This document shows, piece by piece, positions 23,441 through 37,097 of a stretch of 64,000 nt of DNA; positions within the stretch are counted from its first letter, which is position 1, and every line of letters starts with the position of its first letter. Both the position numbers and the translations under genes were made by a program. Under the pieces are notes generated by a model. The model saw nothing but the letters and a program-made list of their open reading frames with translations, searched no databases and was not told the DNA's origin. Source of the DNA: Scylla paramamosain (Eukaryota > Arthropoda > Malacostraca > Decapoda > Portunidae); assembly GCF_035594125.1 (NCBI RefSeq), contig NC_087167.1, forward strand, positions 2,651,001 through 2,715,000, written 5' to 3'.

Positions 23441-23533
23441 TTTGCAACGTTACCTTTTACTGCTGGTTCTTGGACGCCTCACAACCCGGCTCCCTGAAAG
23501 CTATTATTGCAAAGGTTTGGCGTGTTTGCCTGG
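23441..23533 (+). CDS. Possible internal exon, unrecognised
   Basis: A moderate acceptor (CGTTCACCTCCCGTAGAG) and a donor (CTGG|GTGAGC) bracket 93 bases. The open frame uses two starting bases, then reads CNVTFYCWFLDASQPGSL and KAIIAKVWRVCL. Codons look coding-like. No family or neighbouring exon of matching phase was identified. Confidence 0.2.
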
Positions 23534-23643
23534 GTGAGCTGTTAAACACCATGTACTGATATGGAAACGCACTAAAAGGTTTACTTAACTTTGATTATAA
23601 GTGATGTGATAGAGTTGCTTGTTTTCTTTAATGCATATACGTT

Positions 23644-23645
<2 letters not shown>

Positions 23646-23691
<46 letters not shown>

Positions 23692-23701
23692 CGCACACAC
23701 A
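23646..23701. repeat. (AC)n microsatellite, imperfect tail
   Basis: AC array ending in ACGCACACACGCACACAC. Confidence 0.96.
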
Positions 23702-26127
23702 TTATATGAAGTCCGTCACACATTCCTAATCTGTCTCTACACAAATTCCATGTCGTCCTACACACTTGGTGCATATAAGCGCGACAGTGACCGCCGCTGC
23801 GCCTTCAAGGACAGAGCTGTTGCAGGAGTCACAGCGTATCGAGGCACAAGTTACAGCTCACGGTGGCTTGGCGCCGTGCCCACATTATTGAGCCGCTAGC
23901 AATTTCCGGAATAAGCAGAACTAATACATTGTTTTAGTTTGAGAAGTGATTTTGAACGGTGAAAAGAGATGGAGGTGTACTTACAGTAGATTGTTTTCAA
24001 GGGCCAAGTGTAGCGTACGAATGTCATAGTTTTGATTGGTGGGAGAGACACTGGAGAAGCCTTTGTCCTGTAGTTGATTAGCACCGGCTGCCAATGATAC
24101 CTGTTGATACACAAAGGCTCGTATTTATTTTTTCATTAGTAGTATTTTCAAAGACCACTGACATGATTCGTCGGGCTCTCAGTGTTTTTTTTTCTCATTG
24201 ATTGTGCAGTCCTTGTTATAGTATCAGTACAATAAAAAAACGACCCTGAAACCCATAATAAGATTACTGCTGCCTGTTACAGTAGTCGTTATAAGGTGAC
24301 AAAACGTTGCAGAACACAAGCTAATGAGTTCGTTAATGTTCGCGTAACAAAAGCCAACAGCGGCGCCGAAGACAAGCAAGGATGAAGACCCTCACGGATA
24401 TCATTCTTATTCGCCTTTCGTATGTAGGTGATGACACAGCAGCACCACCAGCAGAAAGTGAAGCAGACTCAGTAGCAGGTAGCAGGTAGTGAGGCGGACA
24501 TTAGTGAGCGTTTCGAGGGCTGGAACATCTTGGGACGCCCGAGGGAGGCTGATGGGCCGGGTTGCTGCCTCGCCTCAGTACCTCAACCCTCAACCAGGAC
24601 TTTAAATGTTTCCATCTGTTGAATCACCTGTTCCGAAATTACATTTTGTCAGCAAATCGTACTTATTCCAACTTGATAAGTAATTATTGAAGCCGAGTAA
24701 GAGGAAACACTGTCGGTTAGCAGTATATCTGACCTTGATGGCGCTGCTGCACCTCTTTATGCCCACCGAACCTCAGCCAACCCGGTCGCACCTCGCCTAC
24801 CCGCGGGCCCTACAGGTTCACCCGTTTACCGCGCCAACAAAGCCTCTCTTGGCCACTCCTCCCCACTATAACCAGCCAGAGGAAGCCATGACACCCACTC
24901 ATGAATCATTAATTGGGCTCAAGGGACGAGTGCACCGGCCCAGAGCAAAGTAGAGACGCCGCTGGAAAATGAGTAACAATGTGCTTTGTTAGCGAGTCAC
25001 GCGCCGATGTTTCAGCAGACCGAGTAATGGACACAAAGCACTAGCCAGAGATGACTGGTCGGGTGAAATATTACGTCCTTTATACGCTTTCCGATGAATA
25101 ATGTTTGTCTTGCTCCTATTAAAAGCCATTTCTTCCCTCTACAGTACCAGGTGCATCTGAAACGTTTCCAGGAACAATGCATCTGTTCTCGGTTAGCTCG
25201 TGAAAAGGTGAGGCTGGTGTGAGTTTGGTGATTGTCCCACACTGTACATGAGTCACTGTCCTCCGATCATCGTTCCCAAAGTTCGCGTGGAGGCGTCGCG
25301 GCACAACACAGCTGAATTCTTACCACGAGGGACGCCACCTCGAACCACCTCTAGCACTCTTATAATCACAAAATGTATATTCACGTTCATTTCTGTTCCA
25401 TTTCGCTAGACGAGAAAAACGTTCGTAAAGCGAGTTGTTTATTTTTTGGAAACGTACTATTATTTATTTCAAGAAAAGTGCACTGGTACATTTCGGTGAA
25501 AACACTGACAAATTTGCAGTGTCATGGTGTTGGCCTCCCCGCCCTCCCAACCAGCGCTCATCACACCTGCCCGGGACACAGCCCACTCGTCTCGCACGTA
25601 CTGTACAGCCGTGGTCTCCAGTAAATTACCTTCCCACACTGCCACTGTGTTCTGCCTTCTCTCCTCTTCTCAAGGCATCTGATTTCCTTAGAACCTGTCA
25701 CTTCTCGAGTTTTGTACAGAGACTATCAACAGATCACGGGAGTTAAGAATGAAGGAAAATGCAACACAGTGGGAGTGAGTGTGGTATGTTCCTCGACTAT
25801 GGACCATGACTGAACCTGCCCTCTCTCCACCAGACCTTTCACACACACAGCCATCTCAGTTTCATGAATCTCTATACAGGGAGGGACACCAGCCATCCTG
25901 CTGTCTCATTTTCTCTACTCGTCTTTACCATGTCTCACAAGGGAACTCTTCCTGCCCGAAATGGAGCACTGCGCGGTATCGCCTGCTCGGATCTGCAAAT
26001 CTTAACCCCGAGCCCTGGAAGACTGGGTCACCTTGGAGCTCAGCAGGGACTCCTTGGGTCCCGACCCACCGCGGCCGCACCTTTGGACTCCAGCTGATGG
26101 ATTCCTCACTTGTTGACGCCCGTGTTC

Positions 26128-26131
<4 letters not shown>
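23702..26131. other. SSR-poor unassigned DNA
   Basis: About 2.4 kb almost free of microsatellites, of mixed composition. The 88-codon frame at 24687-24953 has a signal-peptide-like start but begins with TTG, not ATG, so it is not called. Frames at 25373-25746 and 25779-26097 lack splice support. As unique sequence it is a better place than most to look for undetected exons or regulatory DNA. Confidence 0.5.

Positions 26132-26201
<70 letters not shown>
26132..26201. repeat. (AG)35 microsatellite
   Basis: Perfect AG array of 70 bases. Confidence 0.98.
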
Positions 26202-26208
<7 letters not shown>

Positions 26209-29200
26209 TATGCACCATGCCATCTCTTCGGCTTTTGCGTCAAAACCAGGGGTTATAATTTAATGAAACCTGACACACAGATGAGAGGTATTATCAAAAG
26301 AACGATAATTTGAGAGCGAGTGAAATCTTGACACTTATTGGATTAACTTAGAAATATTAGGACCTGCTTTTCTGCTGTATGATTAGCTGAGTACGCGGTG
26401 CAGGGTCATTTCCGAAGCGCCAAACATAGACATTCGAGTGGGTAGTAAGTCAATCACCGCTGCGGCAGCGGTGCTGGTAAGGGAGTCTGGAAGATGACGT
26501 GGTGGATGCTGTGTGTTCACGTGCACCCGTAATATTTTTAGTTACGTAACCATAATCTGTATTTTCCTGCCACGTTTATGTATCTGAAATCTTCGCTACA
26601 TATGGTATCATAATGTAAAGGAAAAGAAGGCAGCCTGGCTGAGGTTTGGTAATGGGCGAATGAGAGTACAAAGGTTGTGTGGCAAAAAAATGGCGGCCCT
26701 GGATGGAGCTTAAACCGCGCAAGTTATGACAACAATGATTTCCTTGAGTTATTCTGTAACTTTCCGTTGCCCTTGCTGGTGCCTTGACCTCGCCAGGCCC
26801 AGTGGGACGCACCCTTGCCTTCCCGTCTCAGAGTGCCGAGGGACCACAGCCAGGCAGCCGCAGCGGAGAGTCGTGTTACGGATGAGACTGCGGCCGCAGC
26901 ATTTGGCGTGTCCGTCTGCCGGAGTCGTGACCCGCTAAGGCTATTGCGACCTGTAACGTAGTTTTTAACCCACCGTCACACACACTGTTTACATGACGTG
27001 CAGCATCCCCTGAGGGTGTGAATCCACGACCACCCTCACGCTGCCAGCCACGGTCGGCTCGGCTTCAAAGCACAGCGTCTCGTCAGATCCTCGTAAAAAG
27101 CTGCCATTAAGTGCTTATAATACAAATTTTATGTGTTTAGATTTATAAAGATGTTGTGTTCTTTACATGGCATTGCCCAAATGCCTGGGTGAGATGCCTT
27201 CCTTCATGACTATATTGGCTTGTTACATTATGATGGGATTCTTTCTCCTTTGAAACTGAAATCGCTTACTTCTCTAATCTCTTGTGTACAGGACGTGTAT
27301 ATTTTCACTGACCACTGAGGGAGGCGCCACCGGTACCCTTCGTAGATGACTGTAGTCCACGTGTCCTCGGGGACCAATTTCTACCAATTAGCACATGTAC
27401 TGTACCTTAACGTGAGGTGGAGACGCTCTTTTTGGGTGTAAAACTGGTCCTTATCTCCTTGAACTGGTTCTTTGTTCTGGCAAGACCTTTACTTGCCCCT
27501 TCCGCCATCTCAGAAATTACCATATTACAACAGTATTATTACTATTATTATTTCATCTATCACCTTGCTGCTGTTTATCTTTAACAATTCCCGTCATTAT
27601 CATCATTAACTGTCATTGGTATCTAAACAATCCTACGGCCGCTAACTACTAATTATAGTTTTCCTATCATCTGCATGTTATTCGCCCTTTTACTTCATTA
27701 CAGTTCCTTCAGTCTCTTTGCGTAGCTCAAATGGTCTTTTGTAGCCACCACATTCTCTTACGTTCTCACGATTTTTTAGTTTCTCTTGAACACTGTCCTC
27801 CCCTCGAATCACACCTTCCGGGGCTGGACTGACCCAAGGTGACCTTCGTGGCGCCTCGCAACAGAGGATCCCGCCCACTAATGCATGTGTCTGCACTGTC
27901 TGGCCCACAAACCCACACACCAACCCTTCCTCCTAGACAAGAATTTTTTTTTTCCTTTTCTTTTGTCTGTGTACTCGTATATATTCAAACTTCATGCCAT
28001 GAAGCATCATTTTCACCTCATGCATCACTTCCACTATCGCTTCTTCATTAAATGCCACCAGGAGAATTACAGCATCGTTGCACATAAAACTTTTAACTTG
28101 TTGCTGGTCCCCTTTGTGAGTTTTTTCCTCCACCTCGTGCTGGCGGGACTCGGCGCATGATGCACGATCGTGACGTGATCGTCGTGCGCGGCTTTGCTTT
28201 CTGAAGGAAGTCAAGGACGGAAGAGAAAAACTTACATTCAGATACAAACACGAGATTCCAGGCAGTCATTTACCTGAAAGAAAAAGTAATTAGAGTGGTA
28301 TGACGCAAAAGGAAGACTTTATACATATAATTTTCATTCACCAAACATGGGAGATTATATTATAAAATTTGGTAATTATCATGGAAAAAAAAATATAGCC
28401 ACCTTGGTCCTGCCAGCCCGTATTGCTTTTCTTAATGATACTGATGAGTGAAGAGTGGGAAGGAATGCCCCTCCGCCTTCCATCAAGGTTACTCAGATGG
28501 AAATAGTACAGTCCTGTTGCTTAGTTAAGGCGGGGCTGTATAAATGTAGACGTTAGGTAGAGTACTATCAAAGCTGCCTCTTATTGATGCTGTATAATAA
28601 CTGGATAATTTGCGTGCTGCCTCCACTACTGTAGGCACTCACTAACCAGTCCCGCATGATTGTAAATGCAATGTTACTTTTAGCATGAAGTTACTCTTTT
28701 ACATTTTAACTTATTCTGATTTCTCTTCAAGGTTTGCATTTGTATTCTTACATTTTTTTTTTTTTACATGCAGGGCCACATGATCCCGCTGTTGCTACAC
28801 ATCAGCTAAATCAGTCAGCCTACTTTGATTAAAAGGAACGTATATTCTTATGCATAATGTTCATAAACATTAAACTTTGCATATCCATATATTTGCCCTG
28901 TGACGCATTTGCATAAAAGATGTTTTACCCTTTGGAAATTCACATTATTGTGCGTAGTAGATCATCGTGAAATATTTATAGCGACAGCATTATTATTTTT
29001 TAGTTTCACTTCAGCAGCGGAGCAGTAATGGATCACCATCACTCATCGCCACCATCACCATCATCATCAGCAACAGCAGTACCACTCTATACGCGGGAAC
29101 AAAAAAATGTTCGAGTGACTGAAGCTTCATTGCATACGAGCAGTGAAGAATAAACAAAAACCTGCAGTTCATTCTTGCCCGTATGCTCATCTGCTACCTC

Positions 29201-31450
29201 AGCAACACCTATCCCTTTTATGTGTTCGCCCCACCGCCTCCCTCCCTCGTTACGCGCCCCCTCGCCTCCTCATCGCGCCTGTCTCCCTCCCACACGCCAC
29301 CGTTTTTTCTACGTCCTCCCTCACCCGCGCCATCATCCCATCAGTCTGCGTTTTCTATGCCCAGCCTTCAAAGGGACGAAGGGACGGGGTATTTTTAGTT
29401 CTCGTGTTACCATTTATGTTTTCTGGGGATGAGCGGCAAAAAAAAGAAAAGGAAAGAAAAGAAAAGAAAGAAAAAAAAGAAAGGTACATTATATCATTTA
29501 TTTTTATTTATTTTTTCTTGTTCCATGCCTTGTACTTTGTATATTCAGCGTCTTGATATAGCTCAGTTCATTCTTTTTTTTATATAGATTACTACCTTGT
29601 TATTTACACCCAACCTTGTCACTATATGAAGCATGTACAGTGTTGGTAGTAGTAGTAGTAGTAGTGGTAATTGAAGTGGTAGTGTTGTGGTAATGGTAAT
29701 AATAACACCAATAGGAGAGGTTTCAGGCAACACAACAATGCACTCTCAAGTCCTCCTCCTTTTCATTCTCCTCTTTCCTCCTCGTCGTCCTTCTACTATT
29801 CACAAGAAAGATATAAAGAAGCTGAAGAGTCAGAGTCCTCGTCCTTCTCCCGGAGCCTCGAGGCAGAGCTGTTGTCGGTAATGCCGCGCGTTTTTCCAGT
29901 CATGATAGATTATTAAGTCTGGCGTGACGCAGCCTGTACTCCTGGCGGCGGGGGCGAGCAACTGCAGATCCTCGTCCCCTCTTGCCTCGCCACGGAGGGT
30001 GCTGCATGAGATCTGCGTAACGGAGACTGCTTGGAAAGGAGTTATTTTCATTAGCTTTAGGTATTTTCTTCAGAGCCTTCGGTATTTCTTCAGATTTTGT
30101 GGTTATAGCGGCAGTTTATGAATAACACTGAGCTTCACGGATTCAGATTTTTATAAAGTAAATATCTTCACAAAAATCGTTTTGTTACTTTTATTTTTCT
30201 GTGATGGTGATGACTGAGTAACCTTCGGACAACTAATGGCAATAGCATACATGTTACATAAGTAGTTATATACAATTTACTTAACAAAAATTTAACTACA
30301 GTCACGTAATGATCTGAACTACTCGGTCACTTTTCCTGGCGAACATTTCAGAATCGTATTTCATCAAGCATGAGAAGCGATGGCAGTCAAAGGATTAAGA
30401 TTAAGAAGATTAAGAAGAAGATTAAGAGTGAGACGTGATAACCTTTTCCCTGGTTGAAGCTGTCGCCATTATTATTATTATTATTTTATTTATTTATTCA
30501 TTTATTTTATTTTATTATTTTTTTGCTGAAGGTGAATAACGAAATGAATGAGTACGTCAGTTGTTTATCGCTCGTGGCTGATTGGGCTCAGCAACACACA
30601 CTGAAGGCATCGACTAGTTTCTGATCTTTTTATAAGGCCGCATTATCAAACAGGAGCAGTGCTAATAACAATGAAGAGAAAAAGCAGTAGTAGAAGATTA
30701 AAAGTAATTCTACAAGCAGTAAAGAAAAAAAAGGTAATAGTAATTGCAAATGATATTATTAGCCCTCGAGCCTTTGACTTCATATCCGGTTTGAGGGAGA
30801 GCCAACAAAGGCAGGCACATAAGGAGGTCTAGACTAATATTTGTAGACAGCTTTATAACTTTGTGGTTTGGCAAAAGGCGAGCAGCTGACAGATATGCGT
30901 GGAGAACGTTGGCGGAAACTTTTGTCCCGCAGTGAAATCATGAAAGGTGATGATAAGTGAAGAGAAAGAAATTAAGAAAAAGAAAACAAAAACATGAATC
31001 AGAAGAACAATAATAAGAATAGTGGAGATATAAAGTAAGAAGAAAATATACATACCTAAAATATAGAATAGCAAGTAAATAAACATACCTAAGATATAAA
31101 GTCACAGGGAAATAAACATACCTTATCTCCCGGGAGGTGTGCCTGCGTGTGAAGATTATGACAGGAGACGAAAGGAAAATAAATTGGAAGAAAGGTGCAA
31201 TTCATAGCGGCATCATCGTAACCACCACTTGATCAAACAACCCTTGATTCAAACGGCTGCCTCGCCCTAACAGTGGTGTCGCATCCAGGCTTGCGTGACA
31301 GCATACGTGTCTTCTTTTTCTCAAGTGACAGAAGAGCCCCACAAAATTGCCAGGTGTCAAATGTTGTGCGTGTGACTCAGAGGCGCTCGTGAGGCGGCGG
31401 CTGGGAGTGAGGGACAGGGGGACCACTGCCCGGGGGAGGAGGGAAGAATG
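26202..31450. other. Long SSR-poor, mostly A/T-richer DNA
   Basis: More than 5 kb with only short homopolymers (T run at 28751-28764), a GTA run near 29645-29665, an ATTAAGA-type run at 30390-30430 and an ATT/ATTT run at 30470-30520. No gene is recognised on either strand. The open frame at 29924-30121 and its opposite-strand partner lack start or splice support. Confidence 0.55.
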
Positions 31451-32030
31451 GAGTGAGGGGAGTGGACTGGCGGCAGACGTCCAGTGTTGTTGAAAGGTGC
31501 ATCCAGCTACCTGTTGCTCAGGGTACACTTGTCTTTTACTTCCAGTTCTCACTCCCTGTCCAGACCATCACAGCCTCGCCTCCCGCTCCGTGTCCCTCGT
31601 CGTCCCCTTGCCTTAACGACCTTCTGTCCCCAACCTCCTCCTGCTCGTCCCTCCATCCCCCAAGACCCTCCTGCCCTGAAGCATCTTCTTCCCTCTCACC
31701 ACTCCGCTGTACCGACCTTGACTCAGCCACCCTCTCCTAACTTCCTTTTTACCCTCATCCTATCCTCACTTCCCACAATCCAACTCTTGCTTACTTGCTG
31801 CCCTTATGCAACCTCGAGTCCTACGCTGTCTTTTGTTCCTCTCCGTCTCATTCCGTCCCACTCACATCCCTCGTTCCTTACCTCTCCCCACCACTCACCG
31901 GTCCTTGTCCATTATGTCCCGCCGTCACCCGCCACCTCCCGCTTCTGTTCGTCTGTCCCCAACCGACCACCAGCCAGCCACTGTTGCCTCGCGGGTGTTG
32001 TGTGCGTCTTGCTTGGTGACGATGCATTCC
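31450..32030. other. C/T-rich tract with long Pro/Ser frames
   Basis: The plus strand is strongly pyrimidine-rich, so all three frames remain open for long stretches (184 codons without an ATG start at 31484; 132 codons from the ATG at 31806). Products are Pro/Ser/Leu-rich with no recognisable domain. The openness is explained by the scarcity of A and G in the stop-codon positions. Confidence 0.6.
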
Positions 32031-32231
32031 AGGCTTGACACAGCGCGACAAAACAAAACAACTAGAAGAAAAATGGCAAGTAAAGGGAGGAGAAGAATAT
32101 GCAGCACTTTTATCGCACTTTTTATATACGCTTGGTGTCCCGCGAGAAGGCAGTTGTCTGAACGCTGTCGTTGGCGAATGATTGATGCAATGCTGATGAG
32201 GTGAGGCTGACAGCGTGCAGGTTTTCTTGGT

Positions 32232-32282
32232 TCTCCTCCTCCTCCTCCTCCTCTTCCTCCTCCTCCTCCTCCTCCTCCTCCA
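32232..32282. repeat. (CTC)n trinucleotide repeat
   Basis: CTC array with one CTCTTC interruption. Confidence 0.95.
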
Positions 32283-32689
32283 TCATTCATCGAACTCCAG
32301 CTTTAGGGAAGGAGTGACAGGCTCCAAAATAAATACCGCGTGGGTGGAATAGCAAGCAGAGGCGTGACCTTTTTACCACGCTGTGGCAAAACACCCTTTC
32401 GTCGGCGCCATAACACCGTCGCCGAAATGGTGCCGGTGGCTTTCATGCACGTGAAGAAAGAGTGTAGTATCCTTTTTTCCCTTTCTTTTTTTTTGGGGGG
32501 GGGGGAACAAATACATATATATTACATAGTATATTGCTATAAATATTTATCAAGAGCCAACGGGTTACTTATAGGCAATATCTTTTTGATGGAATTGCAG
32601 TCCCTACCTACCATGAATCACCGAAGCTGCTGAGTGTATAGGGAGATGACGGTGTGATCTTGAGCAGTGCACGGAGAGCTGTGTACCTG

Positions 32690-33430
32690 GAGAGACAGAC
32701 GAGAGGGTGTGAGCTCTGGAGGTGTGAGGGAGGAAGAGGAGAAGGAAACGCGGGGAACTGGTGGTCGGGGAGAGGCAAGAGGCAGAAGAGGGTGTAAGGT
32801 CTTGAGGGAAGAAGAAGCAGAAGAGCAAGGGGGAGGAGACGGTATGTATTAGGCAGAGGAGAAGGAAGAGGATGTTTGCTCAGGGGACAGAGAGTAAAGG
32901 AAAACGTGGCGTTCTGATGAATTGCTGTATAATGCCCATTGTCTGTAGGGGAAGCAGCTGGTAAGGTTATATAGTGGTGTTTACTGTAGCTGAGAGTCGC
33001 TGTTTGGAGACGGAAAGGAAAGATTGGTAAGGAGGGGAAGATGTTCAAAGGGAAGGGGGAAGAGGAAACACCCTTGTTTGTCCCTCCGACACAAAAACAT
33101 GGGTGTGAACAACTGCACGTACGTTTTTCCATTTGCAAACTCTCCACTTTTTTCTACTTGTGTGTTTTCTTCTCATCTACTTTTGTTTTTCTTTTATCTT
33201 CCCCCTTTCATTTCATAGCAATTCTTCGTCGTCGTTGTTTTTTATTCCTCCTACTCGTCCTTTTCCTTCCTGTCAATTATATTCATATTTTCCTCTATTC
33301 CTCCTCCTCTCCCTCCTTGTCTCTTTCTTGTCCACCATCACCATTACTACAACAAGAGCAGAAACAAGAACAATCTTTTCTTTCTCTCGTCTTTCCCGCC
33401 CAGATCTCCTTTCCTCTTTTATTCTTTCTT
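32690..33430. other. Purine tract followed by pyrimidine tract
   Basis: From about 32690 to 33070 the plus strand is G/A-rich; after a short mixed spacer it is T/C-rich from about 33130 to 33430. No gene. Frames on either strand are low-complexity. Confidence 0.7.
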
Positions 33431-33559
33431 CTGCAAACTAGAGGAGCCTTAGCGGGTCGTGGTGGCGTCCTTGATAGCGGGTGGAGGCTTCGACGGGACC
33501 AGGCGTGTCTACAATGCTGGGGTTGTCCGTGCATCAGACTGTTTGATCACCTGCCGCGC

Positions 33560-33563
<4 letters not shown>

Positions 33564-33602
<39 letters not shown>
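33564..33602. repeat. (GT)n microsatellite
   Basis: Perfect GT array of 39 bases. Confidence 0.97.
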
Positions 33603-33603
<1 letters not shown>

Positions 33604-33825
33604 GACAGCTTTGTTTCGGCTCACATAGCGCCTCAGTGTTCGTAAATTTGATGTAATGTAACAGGATCAACATTTTAACTTCTGATATTTGCACAATAGC
33701 CAAAATTTATGAAACCTACGTACATATATGCTACACTTTACCATACAATATTGCATTATACTCTACCCTATTATACTAAGCTACACTTACACTCCAATGG
33801 TAACATCCTGGCATGGGTGGAGGAA

Positions 33826-33859
33826 GGAAGTCGAACTCAAACACCGCCAACTGAGCCAA
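33826..33859 (-). other. Truncated tRNA-like A/B-box pair
   Basis: Read on the minus strand it contains TGGCTCAGTTGG, a perfect pol III A box, and then GAGTTCGACTTCC, a good B box. Only about 9 bases separate the boxes instead of about 30-35, so the anticodon arm is missing. It fits a tRNA-derived SINE head or a decayed tRNA pseudogene. Confidence 0.35.
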
Positions 33860-35525
33860 CACGAGGCCCGATGTTTGGTGTCGCCGCCGCACTATGTCCT
33901 TCCTATGTTTGTTTGCCTGTCGCCGCCTACGAGTGCGATTGTAAAAGGCGGACGCGTCTCTGCTAACTCCCTCCCCCTTTGCGTGTGTTGGTCTCCCTGG
34001 TGTTTTCTACTACCAAGTCAAGTCTTTACTATTCTTTGACTTTATTATCAATTCTTACACCTTCTTATTACTTAGTGTTATGTTCAAGCTTAGTATTACC
34101 TATCTTTTTTTAAGTTTTACGCAGAAAATTTGTTGTTTTCGGATTCGTGAAATGATGAAGGAATGAAAGATGACGCCAAAAATGACACTGAAGTTAAATG
34201 AGATGAAAAAATCAAGGGTGGTGAATTGAAACAGAGAAAACATCAGAAAGAAAATTAACCTTTTTTGCTGCCATGGTCATATTTTTTTTTTAGTAGTAAG
34301 AGCAGTGTAAAAAAATTCCTTGCACAGACACGCAGGAAGAGAGAATAGGAGGTTAACTGTGTCCTTCTAGACTACGTAAGTATTTAAGAGAATGTAATAT
34401 AAAAATAAATGTCTAAAAAGTGGTAAGTGAATGTGAGAAAATGTCTAGCTGTCAAAGGGTTAATTGAGAAAACAGAGAGTCTTCCTTCTGCAGCTGATTG
34501 TAATGAGTGTGGGTGAGGATATTTACGCCCAGAGGAACACCATTGGGATGATGTGTACCCAACGCTCATGACTTCCTTGTTTGTTAACACGTGACGGAGA
34601 TGACGAGGCAAGGATGCAAGCAAATGGTACAGAGGAAAATTAAGTTGAAGATTGATGAGGAAAGGAAACCAGAGCAAGTATCGAACTGTTTTAGTTTCCC
34701 TGAAGAAGTCGTCAAGCGGAACTAGTCGAAAAATAAAATAACTCGTTTCTTGCACTGGTCTCTGTCCCTCCCATCGATCTGTAAGTATATTTCCACTCCT
34801 CAAGCCAATCCAGACTGTTGACGTGGTTTTTCCTGTCCCTTCCGCCATCTTATCCGTAGAAAAGTAAAGACATGGCATGCATATAGATAAACATTATTGC
34901 AGATATCAAACACGAAAAACTCATAATGCAAGGACCACGAAGATGAGTTACACGAAGCAAATGAGGCTGAGTGGCTGGTTGGCTGGTGGACGTTGGATTA
35001 AGCCTGATGACGGGCCTCTCCTCCCCGCCGGCCCTCGCTTCCCTGCTCAAGGTCGGCGTCAGGAGGGTTGGTCCGTGTTTACCTTTCCTCCACCACCACG
35101 AGGGACACTCCTCACAGATTACAGGGGAGAGAGGTATTCAAGCTGCCGCGCGATGACGGGATTGGTAGGGATAAAGGCAAGGTAGAAGAGAAGGTACAAG
35201 AGACCAGGAGTGGAGGAACAAGCCGCTGCAGCTTTCTTTGCTTTACTGAGACAGACAATACCACGCTGCGAGAGAATAAGGAAAAGTTAAGAGGGAGGAA
35301 CACTTGTCAAACACAGCCTTAGCCAAAGTAGCACCGCGCAGGAAGTGATCGATGTGAACACAATTACTGTCAAGAGGGAGGGAGTCTTCCTTATTAGGGT
35401 GATTAGAGGAGGCCGCGCTTGACCCGTGACCCTGATTGGCTGTGCTGGCTGATGATCAATGGTTTACTGATTCTTGGATTTAATATCAGATCTGTATTTA
35501 CGTAACGATTGGTTTGTCTTCTTCA

Positions 35526-35560
<35 letters not shown>

Positions 35561-36451
35561 GTGAATTTTGTTATTTATCGAAATCGAATTCACTGACCAG
35601 AATATGTTAGTACTTAATATTAGACTTTACTGTTCTTTCTTTTTTTTTCGTTCTATTTACTATATTTTATAAGAACAGAGGGGTGGAGAAAACAAGGCTA
35701 TGTACAGTCTAGAAGAAAACCGTACATAAAGTTGGTGGACCAATACCTTACCTCTTATTATCTTATTGTGCTCATAGCTTAGTTATGTGTAGACGTGTTC
35801 CCCATTCGCGTATGTACAGAAGGACAATACTAAGAAGATTTCATTATTGAGGAACAAAGACAGCATACTTTTTTCCTCGTCCCGCAGCACATGCAGTCGG
35901 CCAATGGCAAGAGCTTGTGATACAGAATAAAGAACTTTTTTTTTTATTTCTTACCACAAAGCCCTCATCTTTGTGCCTGGCAAGGGTTCATTCTGCCGAG
36001 GGGAAACATTGGAGTCCGCAGTGGGGTTCATCTTTTTGCTGCGTGAAAATCTCTAAGGACCATCTGGGAACAAGACAATCAGCACAGTGACTCAGGCAAC
36101 CAGGAACCATTTGGCAGAAAATATTTACGTAATTAGACAGCAAATGGAAACGCCCGAAGTCGAGGTTAATATGCAGGGGAAATCTAATAAGAGTTCTTAG
36201 TAAATACATCAGTAAATCGAGTATGTTTGCTCCTCTCGGCTAAATTTACTGTCCAGAGGAGCGATGGACTCAATGTGATGCAAGGACTAAAGTTTTTTTT
36301 TCTTTTTTTACTCGCAGGAAAGACAGCAAATTCTTGAGTGTGTGCCATAGCAGAGAAGCCAGTTAGTCGCATAAATTGTTATTCAATCACCTTGTTCCTG
36401 TCTTGTCCTGTCATGATGTGTCTCTTTTAATTAGTTTGCTCATTAGTTTTG

Positions 36452-36454
<3 letters not shown>
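33860..36454. other. Unassigned DNA
   Basis: No gene supported. Contains a GT array (35529-35558), short T runs, and open frames at 34384-34878 (minus) and 34877-35185 (plus) without splice support. Confidence 0.5.
35529..35558. repeat. (GT)15 microsatellite
   Basis: Perfect GT array. Confidence 0.96.

Positions 36455-36544
<90 letters not shown>
36455..36544. repeat. (GA)45 microsatellite
   Basis: Perfect GA array of 90 bases. Confidence 0.98.
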
Positions 36545-36547
<3 letters not shown>

Positions 36548-36848
36548 CGCATCTGATGTACCATCATCATCATCAATCTTCAAGACTACCATACAGGACA
36601 AACACCTCTCCAGTCTCCTCCACGCACCTCCGTCAACCCACCAGTCCCACACCACCTCAGCCCACACACACAGATGGAGTCAAAAACCCTCACAATTGCA
36701 AGAGAGGAGGACATTGCACTTAGTATTGAGGAACAAGTGGTAGGGAGATCCTGAGACAGTCTTCTTGCCTTACCATACGTGGTATTTATTAATGAAGCTG
36801 CGGGCGGCGGTCATTGCTTGCATCCTGATACCTTTTACCGCTGACACT

Positions 36849-36875
36849 CCTCCTCCTCCTCCTCCTCCTCCTCCT
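36849..36875. repeat. (CTC)9 trinucleotide repeat
   Basis: Perfect CTC array. Confidence 0.94.
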
Positions 36876-37097
36876 GGTGTGTCTGGGCGTGGCCAACTCT
36901 CACGCTGTCTAGTAGAATGCAGAGTCGTGTTGTCGTAGCGGTCTGGCAGGCCTGCGGCAGCGTGCTCCTCGCGTCGCACATCTCAGCTTGCCAATGAATG
37001 CGCAAATATCCCGGCGTTTCCTTGTAACCATAGCACTCTCTAATGTTCCTTACATTGACGTGGGAGTTTCTTTTTCTCTTCTTTTTTTTTTTTTAGG

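Noticed and set aside
24687..24953. 88-codon frame with a signal-peptide-like start and a peptide-hormone-like length
   Set aside because: The initiating codon is TTG, not ATG. The first in-frame ATG lies inside the hydrophobic segment, so no secreted precursor is supported.
28441..28480. CTGATGAG, the start of a hammerhead ribozyme core
   Set aside because: The required GAAA-containing second core strand is not present at a suitable distance. Other CTGATGA sites fail the same way.
31484..32204. Long Pro/Ser-rich frames of 184 and 132 codons
   Set aside because: Pyrimidine-rich DNA avoids stop codons in all plus frames. No domain, splice or poly(A) support.
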